This document shows, one piece after another, positions 9,726 through 18,115 of a stretch of DNA of 64,000 nt; the stretch's first letter is position 1, and the number at the start of each line of letters is the position of its first letter. The stretch covers positions 25,605 through 89,604 of the forward strand of contig CAXGAH010000007.1 of assembly GCA_964007875.1 (NCBI GenBank). The letters are read 5' to 3'. Origin of the DNA: UBA1275 sp002323515 (lineage in GTDB: Bacteria; Bacteroidota; Rhodothermia; Balneolales; Balneolaceae). Below the pieces are notes generated by a model. That model ran no database searches and was not told the origin of the DNA. It worked only from the letters and a program-made list of their open reading frames with translations. The translations under genes were made by a program, and so were the position numbers.

Positions 9726-11194
9726 TTGTCTCTGGTTTTAGCATTCTTTAGAGCACGTATCTTTATTCCCATATAGGCATAGAAAATAGTCATAAAGGGA
9801 CTAATTAGGTTAAAGAAGGCAAATGGGAGATAGGCAAAGGTTGCCACTCCTAATACATTTGCATGGTAGGCTCCACATGTATTCCAAGGAACTAGAGCAG
9901 AAGTGACGGTGCCCGAATCTTCAAGTGTTCTACTTAGGTTTTCTGGCGCTAAGCCTTTCTCTTTATATGTATCAGTATACATACGACCAGGCACTACGAT
10001 CGCTAAATACTGATCAGAAGCAGTAATATTGAAAAACACACAAGTACCTGCTGTTGAGGCTACTAAGGATCCTGTTGAATTTACAATGCTTATTATAGAT
10101 TCTGCTATCCTCCTAAGCATTCCTGTGCCTTCCATTACTCCTCCAAATATCATAGCAGAAACGATGAGCCACACCGTACCTAACATTCCGTACATACCTC
10201 CTGAGGTTAGTAAATCGTCAACAATCTCTTGACCTGTAACAATTTGTATATCGCCATAAAACGCCTTCATGATACCCACATAGTAGGATTCTGCCGATAG
10301 GATCTCATACCCTGATACACTTAAAATAGCCTCTGGCTGAAAAATTGCGGCAAATATTCCTCCTAATATAGCCCCAAACATTATCGCTGGTATTGCAGGA
10401 ATTTTGCGAACAATCATGATAACTACGACGATTGGCACAATAAATAGTACTGGCGAGATGTAGAAACTCCCATTAATAGCATCTAAGATTTCTAGTGTAC
10501 TCGTTGTACTCCCACTAGAATCCTGCATAAGTCCAATAATCAAAAAGATGATTAGCGTAATTGATATAGAAGGTACTGTAGTATACGCCATATATCGAAT
10601 ATGAGTAAAAAGATCGGTGCCTACCATAGCCGGTGCTAAGTTTGTGGTATCTGAGAGAGGGGACATTTTATCACCAAAATAGGCTCCTGAAATAATAGCG
10701 CCTGCAACCATACCCGGTTTTAAGCCTAAGGCAGTACCAATCCCTATTAAGGCGATCCCAACGGTAGCCGCAGTAGTCCATGAAGAACCAGTTGCAATAG
10801 AAACTATGGCGCAAACAATAGTGGCTGCTACCAAAAAAATGGTAGGGTTTAATACTTGTAATCCATAGTAAATCATGGCAGGTACCACGCCACTTAGTAA
10901 CCAAGTTCCAGCTAGAGAACCAATCAGTAGAAGTATAATAATCGAGGAAAGAGCCGAAGAAATACTTTTGACAATGCTACTGCGTATCTTTTTCCATTTA
11001 TATCCTAGGCGGATAGCAACTATCGAAGCCACTCCAGCAGAGAGCATTAAAATGATTTGATTGGATCCATCTAGTGCGGCATCACCAAATATACGAACGT
11101 TAATAAATAAGGCGATTATTAGAAATAGGATGGGTAATAAAGCCTGTAATATACTGGGTTTAAGTGGTTTAATGGATGCTTCAGTATCAGCCAT
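9722..11194 (-). CDS. nhaC: NhaC-family Na+/H+ antiporter
   Basis: 490-residue polytopic membrane protein with about eleven hydrophobic segments. The conserved NhaC region GAYFGDKMSPLSDTTNLAP (about residues 165-190) is intact, as is the SSWTTAATVGIALIGIG segment just before it. Members exchange external H+ for internal Na+ and are common in marine and halotolerant bacteria; some relatives move malate/lactate (MleN), which cannot be excluded. It is transcribed towards gltX, with the last four bases shared. Confidence 0.9.
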   Translation of the reverse strand: MADTEASIKPLKPSILQALLPILFLIIALFINVRIFGDAALDGSNQIILMLSAGVASIVAIRLGYKWKKIRSSIVKSISSALSSIIILLLIGSLAGTWLLSGVVPAMIYYGLQVLNPTIFLVAATIVCAIVSIATGSSWTTAATVGIALIGIGTALGLKPGMVAGAIISGAYFGDKMSPLSDTTNLAPAMVGTDLFTHIRYMAYTTVPSISITLIIFLIIGLMQDSSGSTTSTLEILDAINGSFYISPVLFIVPIVVVIMIVRKIPAIPAIMFGAILGGIFAAIFQPEAILSVSGYEILSAESYYVGIMKAFYGDIQIVTGQEIVDDLLTSGGMYGMLGTVWLIVSAMIFGGVMEGTGMLRRIAESIISIVNSTGSLVASTAGTCVFFNITASDQYLAIVVPGRMYTDTYKEKGLAPENLSRTLEDSGTVTSALVPWNTCGAYHANVLGVATFAYLPFAFFNLISPFMTIFYAYMGIKIRALKNAKTRDN

Positions 11195-11314
11195 AAAAAA
11201 GAGGATGTAGAATTAAGTACATACAATGAGCGAATAAGATAACGAAACGAGTGTAGTTATTTCAATGCATATCGAAATACTATATATTATAGGCATCAAA
11301 AGTCATAGATTTTT

Positions 11315-11875
11315 ATGCGAACAATACTGTTGTTTATCTTATTTGGCCTGTTTTTAGGACCTTCGTTGGCTCAGGCCCAATTACTATACAATCAAAGCAA
11401 CAGTGCAGGTGATCAAACAGTGTCGGCACATGAGCAAATTCAATCTACCATTGATTCAGGCTTTGAATGGGTGGTTCTTGAAGAAGCACAGCGTTTAGCC
11501 GAAGAATCGCAAAAAAAAGTATTGATTTTCGGATATGCTGAATGGTGTACCTACTGCCTCAAAATGCGAAAAGAAAGCCTTCCCGATTCCTCTGTTATAG
11601 ACGCTATCAATCAATATTTTATACCTGTTCAGCTAGATGGAGAATCCCCTGATCCTGTTGTATTCAATGGCACACAGTACACTAAAAATCAACTGGCTCG
11701 CGGACTACAACTCTCGTCTTTTCCTACGCATTATTTTATAGATGCAGTAGGTGGGGTACTAGGAGCGCAGCCTGGATTCATTGAACCTGATATTTATGCG
11801 TTGCTTCTGCGCTATGTAGGAAGTAATGCCTTTGAGCGTATTAGCTTCGATGAATATTTAAAATTAAACATGTAA
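11315..11875 (+). CDS. Exported thioredoxin-fold protein
   Basis: 186-residue protein with an N-terminal signal peptide (residues 1-20, cleaved near AQAQ). The thioredoxin-type active site is seen as AEWCTYCLKM (residues ~74-83), and the cis-proline loop as SFPTHYF (~134-140). This matches periplasmic thioredoxin_7/DsbD-gamma-like domains that reduce or fold envelope proteins. Its stop and the dtxR-family start overlap as TAATG, implying translational coupling to the metalloregulator. Substrate and redox partner are unknown. Confidence 0.8.
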   Translation: MRTILLFILFGLFLGPSLAQAQLLYNQSNSAGDQTVSAHEQIQSTIDSGFEWVVLEEAQRLAEESQKKVLIFGYAEWCTYCLKMRKESLPDSSVIDAINQYFIPVQLDGESPDPVVFNGTQYTKNQLARGLQLSSFPTHYFIDAVGGVLGAQPGFIEPDIYALLLRYVGSNAFERISFDEYLKLNM

Positions 11876-12540
11876 TGCGATTAAGTCAGGCTTTAGAAGA
11901 TTACCTAAAGGTCATTTATGTACTAGAGGCCGATGGTGAAAGGGCAACCACAACGGCTATAGCCCAAGCATTAGACGTATCGAATGCTTCGGTGACCAAT
12001 ATGCTAAAGAAGCTAGCTGGTATGAATTTAATCGTTCATGAATCCTATAAAGGCGCAGAACTAAGTCCTGCAGGAAAAAAAGTTGCTCTGGAGATACTTA
12101 GACACCATCGTTTATTGGAGCTGTATTTGAAGGAAGTGATGGGGTATTCATGGGATGAGGTTCATGATGAAGCCGAAAAACTAGAACATCATATATCAGA
12201 ACAGTTTGAGGATAGAATCGCTGAATTACTGAATCATCCCACCCATGACCCGCATGGAGATCCCATTCCAAGCAAAGATGGCGTTATGCCTGAAAAAGCT
12301 ACTTTAGCGCTCTATGACGCTGAGCTAAATACACTTTATATGGTAGGAAGAGTCAAAGATCAGAATCCTGAATTACTACGGTACTTAGAAAAACAAAGGG
12401 TTCTACCTGGCGTTGAACTCACCATCGTAGAAAAAGCCCCCTTTGATGGTCCTGTAGTGATCTCGCTAGCAGGACAGGTCTTTTCAATAGGCTTTGCCAT
12501 AGCCCAAGACATTTTCCTTATTCAACCCAATCAGCAATAA
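11875..12540 (+). CDS. DtxR/MntR-family metal-dependent repressor
   Basis: 221-residue cytoplasmic regulator. It has an N-terminal winged helix (LEDYLKVIYVLE, then TAIAQALDVSNASVTNMLKKL as recognition region), a dimerisation/metal domain (HDEAEKLEHHISEQFEDRI; HPTHDPHGDPIP, residues ~121-132) and a C-terminal FeoA/SH3-like domain (about 145-221). The family senses Fe2+ or Mn2+ and represses uptake genes. Its start overlaps the stop of the thioredoxin-fold gene by one base. The end overlaps the convergent lipoprotein gene by 23 bases. No metal transporter is in view, so targets lie elsewhere. Confidence 0.92.
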   Translation: MRLSQALEDYLKVIYVLEADGERATTTAIAQALDVSNASVTNMLKKLAGMNLIVHESYKGAELSPAGKKVALEILRHHRLLELYLKEVMGYSWDEVHDEAEKLEHHISEQFEDRIAELLNHPTHDPHGDPIPSKDGVMPEKATLALYDAELNTLYMVGRVKDQNPELLRYLEKQRVLPGVELTIVEKAPFDGPVVISLAGQVFSIGFAIAQDIFLIQPNQQ

Positions 12541-13612
12541 ACACATTGGTCGACCGATCGCCCCCGTTAAAGCGGTTAGAAGCAAAAACAAGCTTGGTTC
12601 CATCATAAGAAAACATAGGGAAGGAATCGAAGGTATCATCGAAACTAAGTTGCTTTAATCCCGTTCCATCCAAATTGATCACGAAAAGATTAAAGGGGAA
12701 CCCTCTGCTTGATTTGTGATTGGATGCGAACACAATTTTTTCTCCGAATGGATGAAAATAAGGGGCCCAGTTTGCGTTACCTAAATCAGTAATTTGACGT
12801 AAACCAGTACCATCCACATTGACTACATAGAGTTCCATATTAGTTGGCTCTACCAGTCCTTGTTCAAGCAAAGACGTATATTTTTGAATCTCTTCTTCGG
12901 TTTTAGGGCGAGAAGAACGGAAAACTAATTGGCTACCATCGGGAGAGAAAAAAGCCCCCCCATCATACCCTAATTCCGAGGTAATTTGTCGGACATTTCC
13001 ACCATCGGTGTCCATTATAAATAACTCCAAATCACCGGTTCTCATGGAGGTGAACACGATCGATTTCCCGTCAGGGGACAGGGTTGCTTCAGCGTCATAA
13101 CCTGGTTCATTGGTTAAGGTATCAATGATTTCACCTTCAAGGTTAGCTTTAAAAATATCATAGCTGTCATAAATGGGCCATACATAAGCGCCATTCGGTC
13201 CTCGCTCTGGGACTTCAGGACAACTAACATCGTCTAAATGAGTCGAGCCATACACAAAAGTAGTATCGCCAGGGAGGAAAAAAGCGCAGGTAGTTCTACC
13301 TGTTCCAGTAGAAATCATCTTAGGCATGAAGTTTTCCTCTTTTTCAGAAGTATCCATATAAAAAATTTGATCGCAACCAACCCCCCAATCTGGATTATTA
13401 GATTGGAAAACAATTTTTTCATCACCAAAACCGAAGTAAGCCTCGGCATTATCAGCTCCAAAAGTTAACTGACGGATATTTCGTATATGCTCTTCATTAT
13501 CATAACGAAGAATATCTTGGGTTCGATCATAGGGAGCTTCGGTTGAATCTGGAGATGTACATGAAATAAGACCAAAGCTGAGGATGAACAAAGATAGGGT
13601 AAATAAGCGCAT
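12518..13612 (-). CDS. TolB-like beta-propeller lipoprotein
   Basis: Predicted lipoprotein of 364 residues, taking the ATG at 13612 (an upstream in-frame start at 13648 would add a 12-residue leader). The signal sequence MRLFTLSLFILSFGLISC ends in a lipobox. The body carries repeated WD40-like/PD40 blades, for example EATLSPDGKSIVFTS, GGAFFSPDGSQLVFRS, YFHPFGEKIVFASN and PMFSYDGTKLVFASN, as in TolB-type propellers. Such proteins are usually periplasmic or surface scaffolds. It lies 100 bases downstream of mutS2 on the same strand and overlaps the convergent dtxR-family gene tail. Function unknown beyond the fold. Confidence 0.82.
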   Translation of the reverse strand: MRLFTLSLFILSFGLISCTSPDSTEAPYDRTQDILRYDNEEHIRNIRQLTFGADNAEAYFGFGDEKIVFQSNNPDWGVGCDQIFYMDTSEKEENFMPKMISTGTGRTTCAFFLPGDTTFVYGSTHLDDVSCPEVPERGPNGAYVWPIYDSYDIFKANLEGEIIDTLTNEPGYDAEATLSPDGKSIVFTSMRTGDLELFIMDTDGGNVRQITSELGYDGGAFFSPDGSQLVFRSSRPKTEEEIQKYTSLLEQGLVEPTNMELYVVNVDGTGLRQITDLGNANWAPYFHPFGEKIVFASNHKSSRGFPFNLFVINLDGTGLKQLSFDDTFDSFPMFSYDGTKLVFASNRFNGGDRSTNVFIADWVE

Positions 13613-13712
13613 GAATAGCAGGTTGAACGTGGATAATAATCTGTGCAAGTAATTTAATCAGTCTATAAACATTAGATCAGAAAAAATCATCAGAACTACA
13701 AAGATACAAAAT

Positions 13713-16121
13713 TTACAACCGCAATTGCACAATTGTACAACCCGCTCCACCCACATCTTCATTGGCGAGTTCAAAACGAAAGACATCGTTTCTCTCGTTT
13801 AAATACCCGTGAACTACCTCTTTTAGGATACCATCGCCTTTGCCATGAACCAACTCTATCGTACTCAAACCTCGAAACAAGGCCTTATCTATGTATTCCT
13901 GTAGTTCATTTAGGGCTTGCTCAGCGCGTTTACCACGAAGATCTAATCGAATGGGGAGAGGCGTACGTAGAGAGTCAATATTGTGTAGGTTCTTTAGAGT
14001 TTTTGAAGAGCTTGCTTTTTTAGCCTTGGGAGCTTGAACACGCACTAAATTTTTGTAGGTGGTTTTCAATCGCAACCCGTTTGTCTGAACAACAACCTGT
14101 TTTCCCTTTAGTTCTATGAGTTCACCATGGGTGCTTCCGTCTAAAAACCGAACAAAATCACCCACTTTTGGGGACTTTTTTGAGGCTTGCATAGCCACTT
14201 CTACCGATTTCTGCTCCTCTATTTTGAGCAATTCAGAGGATACTTCATCCTTATGATCTTCCAGTTCACTACGAATAGCTTGTACATTTTTCTTTGAGCT
14301 TTTTTTCTCCTCAATAATTTGTTGAACAGCCTTTTCGACCTTTTTATTCGCTCCATCCATAATCCGCTTGGCCTCTTTTAAGGCCTTTTCCCGAATGGCT
14401 ATTTTTTCTTTATAAAGTGAATCTAACTTATGTTCATAGGTGCGTTTTTCTTTTTGAGTTTTTTCCTGCAATACGTTCAAACGCTCTTCAAGTTTGGCTA
14501 CTTCCTGAGTTTTAGTTTCCATCTCACTAATGAGAGATTCCAGCGTATTCTTTTGAATACCCAGCACATCTCGGGCTCGATTGAGTATCGAGGAAGGAAG
14601 GCGCATTCTATGGGCAATATCAAAGGCATAGGAACTTCCGGGCACACCTTTCTTAAACTGATAGGTGGGTGCTAAATGAGCTTGATCAAATTCCATGGAT
14701 CCGTTGACTGCTTTTTCATGCTCGTGCGCAAATACTTTCAGCGACCCATGGTGAGTGGTTACCACCAAAAAAGCTTCTCTATCCAACATGGATTCAATAA
14801 AGGACTGAAATAAAGCCCCTCCTTCTTCAGGGTCCGTGCCGGCAGCGGCTTCATCAATGAGTATTAGGGCTCCTTTTTTCGCTTTTTCAGTGGCAAAACG
14901 CATCCATTGCAGGCGGGAAGAAAAGGTACTTAGGTCGTTTTCAATAGACTGCTCATCGCCCATGTCAACGAACCAGCCAGTAATAATGGGTACCTCTGAA
15001 TTTGGATCCGCTGGGATACCCCATCCACATTGCACCATTACCGTAGACAAACCAATGGTTTTCATAGCAACCGATTTGCCACCTGCATTCGGGCCAGTAA
15101 TCATAAGACATCGTTCGCTTGGTTCCATTCTTAGCTGCAGAGGAACAATGGGTTCGGCTTCCTTTTGGCCGATATTTTTAATCTTTAATATTGGATTATG
15201 GGCTTTTTTAAGGTCTAGTACCCCATTGGGAGATAGCAGTGGGATAGAACCAGATAACTCAAGAGTACACTGGGCTTTGGCATACACCTGATCCAGATGA
15301 GCTAAGTAGTTAATATTATCTGAGAACCAATCCACATACATACGGACATGATCGGTGAGCGCTTTCAAAATCCGCTCGATTTCCTTCTGTTCAGCAATCT
15401 CCAACTCCCGAATATCATTATTCAAATGCAGTGCTTCGGCAGGTTCTAAGTACACAGTTTGCCCCGTTGCTGAAACATCATGCACGAAGCCTGCAATCTT
15501 TCGTTTATACTCTGCTTGGATTGGAATTACCATACGTCCATTTCTAATAGTAGCCCCTTCATCCCCACTCATGCCCTCTTTTTGTGCCCTTTTGAGCGCT
15601 TTCTGAATGGCACTTCTAAGCTGATTACGTTTACTACTCAAGTTCTTTCTTATTTGATGCAGCTCCGGACTAGCATCATTTTTCAGATCGCCTCGATCCG
15701 AAATTTTAGACTGAATATGATCCTCTAAATCCTTCATTGGGATTAGCATTTGGGCAATATCAGTCAATTCTGGATAGCTTTCTTCACGCTGTTTAAAAAA
15801 TTTTTTCATTAGCCTGCTCAGTGCAGCAATACACAACAAGTCTTGAAAACTAGCCAAACTCAACACGGTACCCTCAATCCGAACTCGTTTCAAATGACTG
15901 CGTATTTCAGGTTGATGTTCACTCGGATAGGCCTCCCCACTTTGTAGCACTAACATCATTTCTTGGGTGCATGACATATCTTTTTGAATGCGAAGCTCGG
16001 TAATACTAGGCAATAGATCGAATATAGCTTCCTTACCCATTTCACTACGACAATAGCGTAATGTCTGATTTTTTATGGCTAGTAAGCCAAGTTTATTTAG
16101 GGTTTGAGATAAGGTTGTCAT
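13713..16121 (-). CDS. mutS2: Endonuclease MutS2
   Basis: MutS-like ATPase lacking the mismatch-recognition domain and ending in an Smr nuclease domain. It has anti-recombination and ribosome-rescue roles in other bacteria (family knowledge). The Walker A is TGPNAGGKS and the Walker B/ABC region LILIDEAAAGTDPEEGG. A long charged coiled coil (about residues 520-630) is followed by a KOW-like segment and the Smr domain with LDLRGKRAEQAL and VHGKGDG. The start at 16121 (MTTLSQ) is preferred to a further ATG seven codons upstream in an AT-rich stretch. At ~802 residues it is standard. Divergent from phzF with a ~120-base intergenic region. Confidence 0.96.
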   Translation of the reverse strand: MTTLSQTLNKLGLLAIKNQTLRYCRSEMGKEAIFDLLPSITELRIQKDMSCTQEMMLVLQSGEAYPSEHQPEIRSHLKRVRIEGTVLSLASFQDLLCIAALSRLMKKFFKQREESYPELTDIAQMLIPMKDLEDHIQSKISDRGDLKNDASPELHQIRKNLSSKRNQLRSAIQKALKRAQKEGMSGDEGATIRNGRMVIPIQAEYKRKIAGFVHDVSATGQTVYLEPAEALHLNNDIRELEIAEQKEIERILKALTDHVRMYVDWFSDNINYLAHLDQVYAKAQCTLELSGSIPLLSPNGVLDLKKAHNPILKIKNIGQKEAEPIVPLQLRMEPSERCLMITGPNAGGKSVAMKTIGLSTVMVQCGWGIPADPNSEVPIITGWFVDMGDEQSIENDLSTFSSRLQWMRFATEKAKKGALILIDEAAAGTDPEEGGALFQSFIESMLDREAFLVVTTHHGSLKVFAHEHEKAVNGSMEFDQAHLAPTYQFKKGVPGSSYAFDIAHRMRLPSSILNRARDVLGIQKNTLESLISEMETKTQEVAKLEERLNVLQEKTQKEKRTYEHKLDSLYKEKIAIREKALKEAKRIMDGANKKVEKAVQQIIEEKKSSKKNVQAIRSELEDHKDEVSSELLKIEEQKSVEVAMQASKKSPKVGDFVRFLDGSTHGELIELKGKQVVVQTNGLRLKTTYKNLVRVQAPKAKKASSSKTLKNLHNIDSLRTPLPIRLDLRGKRAEQALNELQEYIDKALFRGLSTIELVHGKGDGILKEVVHGYLNERNDVFRFELANEDVGGAGCTIVQLRL

Positions 16122-16245
16122 CGCGAAAAAAATAATTACCACAATACATAGCTTTCTAAAAATATAGCAACTATAAATATAAGGTTTTCATTTGCTAAGC
16201 GGTTAAGATAACTCTACTTTCTTTAACTCATTAAAAAAACACCCT

Positions 16246-17049
16246 ATGATTCTTTCATTCTTTCAAATTGATGCATTTAGCTCGATACCGTTTTCTGGGA
16301 ATCCCGCTGCGGTATACCCGTTACAACATTGGTTACCGGATGCTCAGTTACAGGCCATTGCTATGGAACATCAATTGGCTGAAACCGCCTTTTTTGTCCC
16401 ATCAGGCTCTGCTTACGAGTTGCGGTGGTTTAGCCCAGAAACAGAAGTTGATTTATGTGGCCATGCGACCTTGGCCACCGCTCACGTTCTATACAACGAA
16501 TTAGGCGTACAGCAGGAGCTGCTACAATTTTATACCCGATCAGGAACCCTTACGGTTCAACAAACTGCCAACGGATTAAGAATGGATTTTCCATTAATAC
16601 CAGTCGAAAAATTTAAGGGAGATCAACAGGCATTAACTGCGGCGCTGGGCTTGGAGCGCACACCCGTTTCTATCTGGCAGGCTGATGATATTTTGGTTGA
16701 ACTCTCTAGCCAGAAACAAGTTGCTGAACTCGAACCCAATATGCAGGCCTTAGCACAAATACCCACACGAGGGGTTATTGTAACGGCTTTATCCGTATCA
16801 AGTGATACGGATTTTGTTTCGCGCTTTTTTGGTCCAAGGGTGGGAGTGAATGAGGATGCGGTTACGGGTTCGGCCCATACTAAATTAGCTCCCTTTTGGG
16901 CTGAAAAATTGGGTAAAACCACACTCAAAGCCAAGCAAATATCAAAACGTGGTGGGGAACTATCTCTGCAAATAAAAGGAGAACGAGTATTCATCACCGG
17001 ACAAGCCGTACGATTTTCTAGAGGGGAAAGCACATTGCCTAATGACTAA
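16246..17049 (+). CDS. PhzF-family isomerase
   Basis: 267-residue cytoplasmic protein of the PhzF/diaminopimelate-epimerase fold. The family N terminus (QIDAFSSIPFSGNPAAV), the catalytic-glutamate motif AETAFF (residues ~44-49) and the DLCGHATLA loop are intact; the C-terminal repeat has GVNEDAVTGSAH. No phenazine genes are nearby, so it is one of the many PhzF homologues of unknown substrate. It is followed after 27 bases by a TauE/SafE permease, and the two are likely one transcript. Confidence 0.92.
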   Translation: MILSFFQIDAFSSIPFSGNPAAVYPLQHWLPDAQLQAIAMEHQLAETAFFVPSGSAYELRWFSPETEVDLCGHATLATAHVLYNELGVQQELLQFYTRSGTLTVQQTANGLRMDFPLIPVEKFKGDQQALTAALGLERTPVSIWQADDILVELSSQKQVAELEPNMQALAQIPTRGVIVTALSVSSDTDFVSRFFGPRVGVNEDAVTGSAHTKLAPFWAEKLGKTTLKAKQISKRGGELSLQIKGERVFITGQAVRFSRGESTLPND

Positions 17050-17076
17050 TTTATTAACCATTTGAATTGAGTAGTA

Positions 17077-17904
17077 ATGACCATGCTCCTTCTCATATTA
17101 GGGCTGATAGCAGGACTTATAGCAGGGTTATTTGGGGTGGGAGGGGGAATAATCTTCACCCCTGTTCTTTTTTTTTTATTCGAGCAAGCTGGTATTCCCA
17201 ACTCGGTACCTTGGGCCGTTGCCTCTGGACTCATGTGTACATGGATAACCTCATTGGCCAGTGTGGTGCGTCAATACAATCAACAGCATTTATTTATAAA
17301 GGAAGGACTATTATTGGGTTTTTTTGGGGCTTTGGGTATTAGTTTGGGTAAATGGGTACTTCTTTCTCCTTATTACAATCGTACGGAGTTTATCATCGTG
17401 TTTAGTAGTCTGCTATTCTATAGTGCGGTACTTATGTTCATGCGAGGCCGTAAAACGGAAACCAATACCGAAGCAACCGCCGAAGGAAGCTCACCATTTT
17501 TTAGCCCAAAAAAAGCCTCCATTACCGGTATAATAGGAGGTGGAATAGCCTCGTTGGCGGGTGTTGGTGGTGGAGGTACTATGGTTCCAATTATGAATCT
17601 ATTTTTCAAACAACACTTTAGAAAGGCGGTTAGTATATCTCATTTAGGCATGTTAACGATGATTGCCGTGGGCGTCCTTCAGTTAATGGCTGAGCAGCCA
17701 GAATTAAATGGATCAGGACAAAGTCTAACGCAGTGGACGCTTGGATATGTAGACCTGGGAGCGGTTAATTCAATGGGATGGACGGCACTAATTGGAGCAT
17801 ATGGAGGGGCTTGGCTTAATCATAAAGTACCTATACACTATCTGCAACTGGGATTTGGACTGTTGGCCTTGATTATGGGAACCCGACTCCTGCTTACTTT
17901 ATAG
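17077..17904 (+). CDS. TauE/SafE (DUF81) family membrane permease
   Basis: 275-residue integral membrane protein with about eight hydrophobic segments and the internal duplication typical of TauE/SafE. The glycine-rich motif appears twice, as GLIAGLFGVGGGIIFTP (residues ~12-28) and GGGIASLAGVGGGGTMVP. Homologues export sulfite, sulfoacetate or other small sulfonates and organic anions; the substrate here is unknown. A bidirectional terminator follows within 35 bases, separating it from the division operon arriving on the opposite strand. Confidence 0.9.
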   Translation: MTMLLLILGLIAGLIAGLFGVGGGIIFTPVLFFLFEQAGIPNSVPWAVASGLMCTWITSLASVVRQYNQQHLFIKEGLLLGFFGALGISLGKWVLLSPYYNRTEFIIVFSSLLFYSAVLMFMRGRKTETNTEATAEGSSPFFSPKKASITGIIGGGIASLAGVGGGGTMVPIMNLFFKQHFRKAVSISHLGMLTMIAVGVLQLMAEQPELNGSGQSLTQWTLGYVDLGAVNSMGWTALIGAYGGAWLNHKVPIHYLQLGFGLLALIMGTRLLLTL

Positions 17905-17936
17905 AATTTGGTTCCTTTTCAACATTTTTTTCTCGT

Positions 17937-17973
17937 AAAAAAAAGAAGCCCCTGTTCAAGAAGCTTCTTTTAT
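17937..17973. terminator. Bidirectional Rho-independent terminator
   Basis: AAAAGAAGC (17941-17949) pairs with GCTTCTTTT (17963-17971). On the - strand the stem is followed by a run of eight T; on the + strand by TTTTATT. It closes the phzF-tauE unit and also the RNA candidate just upstream on the - strand. Confidence 0.8.
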
Positions 17974-18095
17974 TGTTAGCAATCTATAGCCTGCCGTCTG
18001 CTGGCATGTACATCCTTGCAACGTACATAGCTATAACCCAGTAAACACTGCCGGATACAGACACCTCTTCCAAGGGTACTGTGGGGATCCCGGCA
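17937..18095 (-). ncRNA. Candidate structured non-coding RNA downstream of ftsZ
   Basis: About 155 bases lie between the ftsZ terminator and a second - strand terminator, with no credible ORF. Read on the - strand there are two compact folds. Domain A (18094-18050) is closed by GCCGGG/TCCGGC, with an inner ACAG-ACC/GGT-CTGT hairpin. Domain B (18037-17975) is closed by TATAGC/GCTATA plus GTTA/TAAC, and encloses an ATGTAC/GTACAT hairpin and a GCC/GGC hairpin, ending in the T-run terminator. A second terminator right after ftsZ's own would make little sense unless something is transcribed between them. I do not recognise it as 6S, SRP, RNase P or tmRNA by motif; a diverged 6S-like RNA is possible. 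Strand is inferred from the T-runs. Confidence 0.5.
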
Positions 18096-18115
18096 AAAAA
18101 CGGACTAATTAGTCC
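18095..18115 (-). terminator. Terminator of the dcw operon, overlapping the ftsZ stop codon
   Basis: GGACTAATTAGTCC (18115-18102, - strand) is a perfect palindromic hairpin followed by G and six T. The ftsZ TAA (18111-18109) sits in the hairpin, so termination and the end of translation coincide. Confidence 0.75.

Noticed and set aside
14836..15291. 151-codon frame antisense to mutS2
   Set aside because: Lies wholly within the conserved ATPase region of mutS2; shadow frame.
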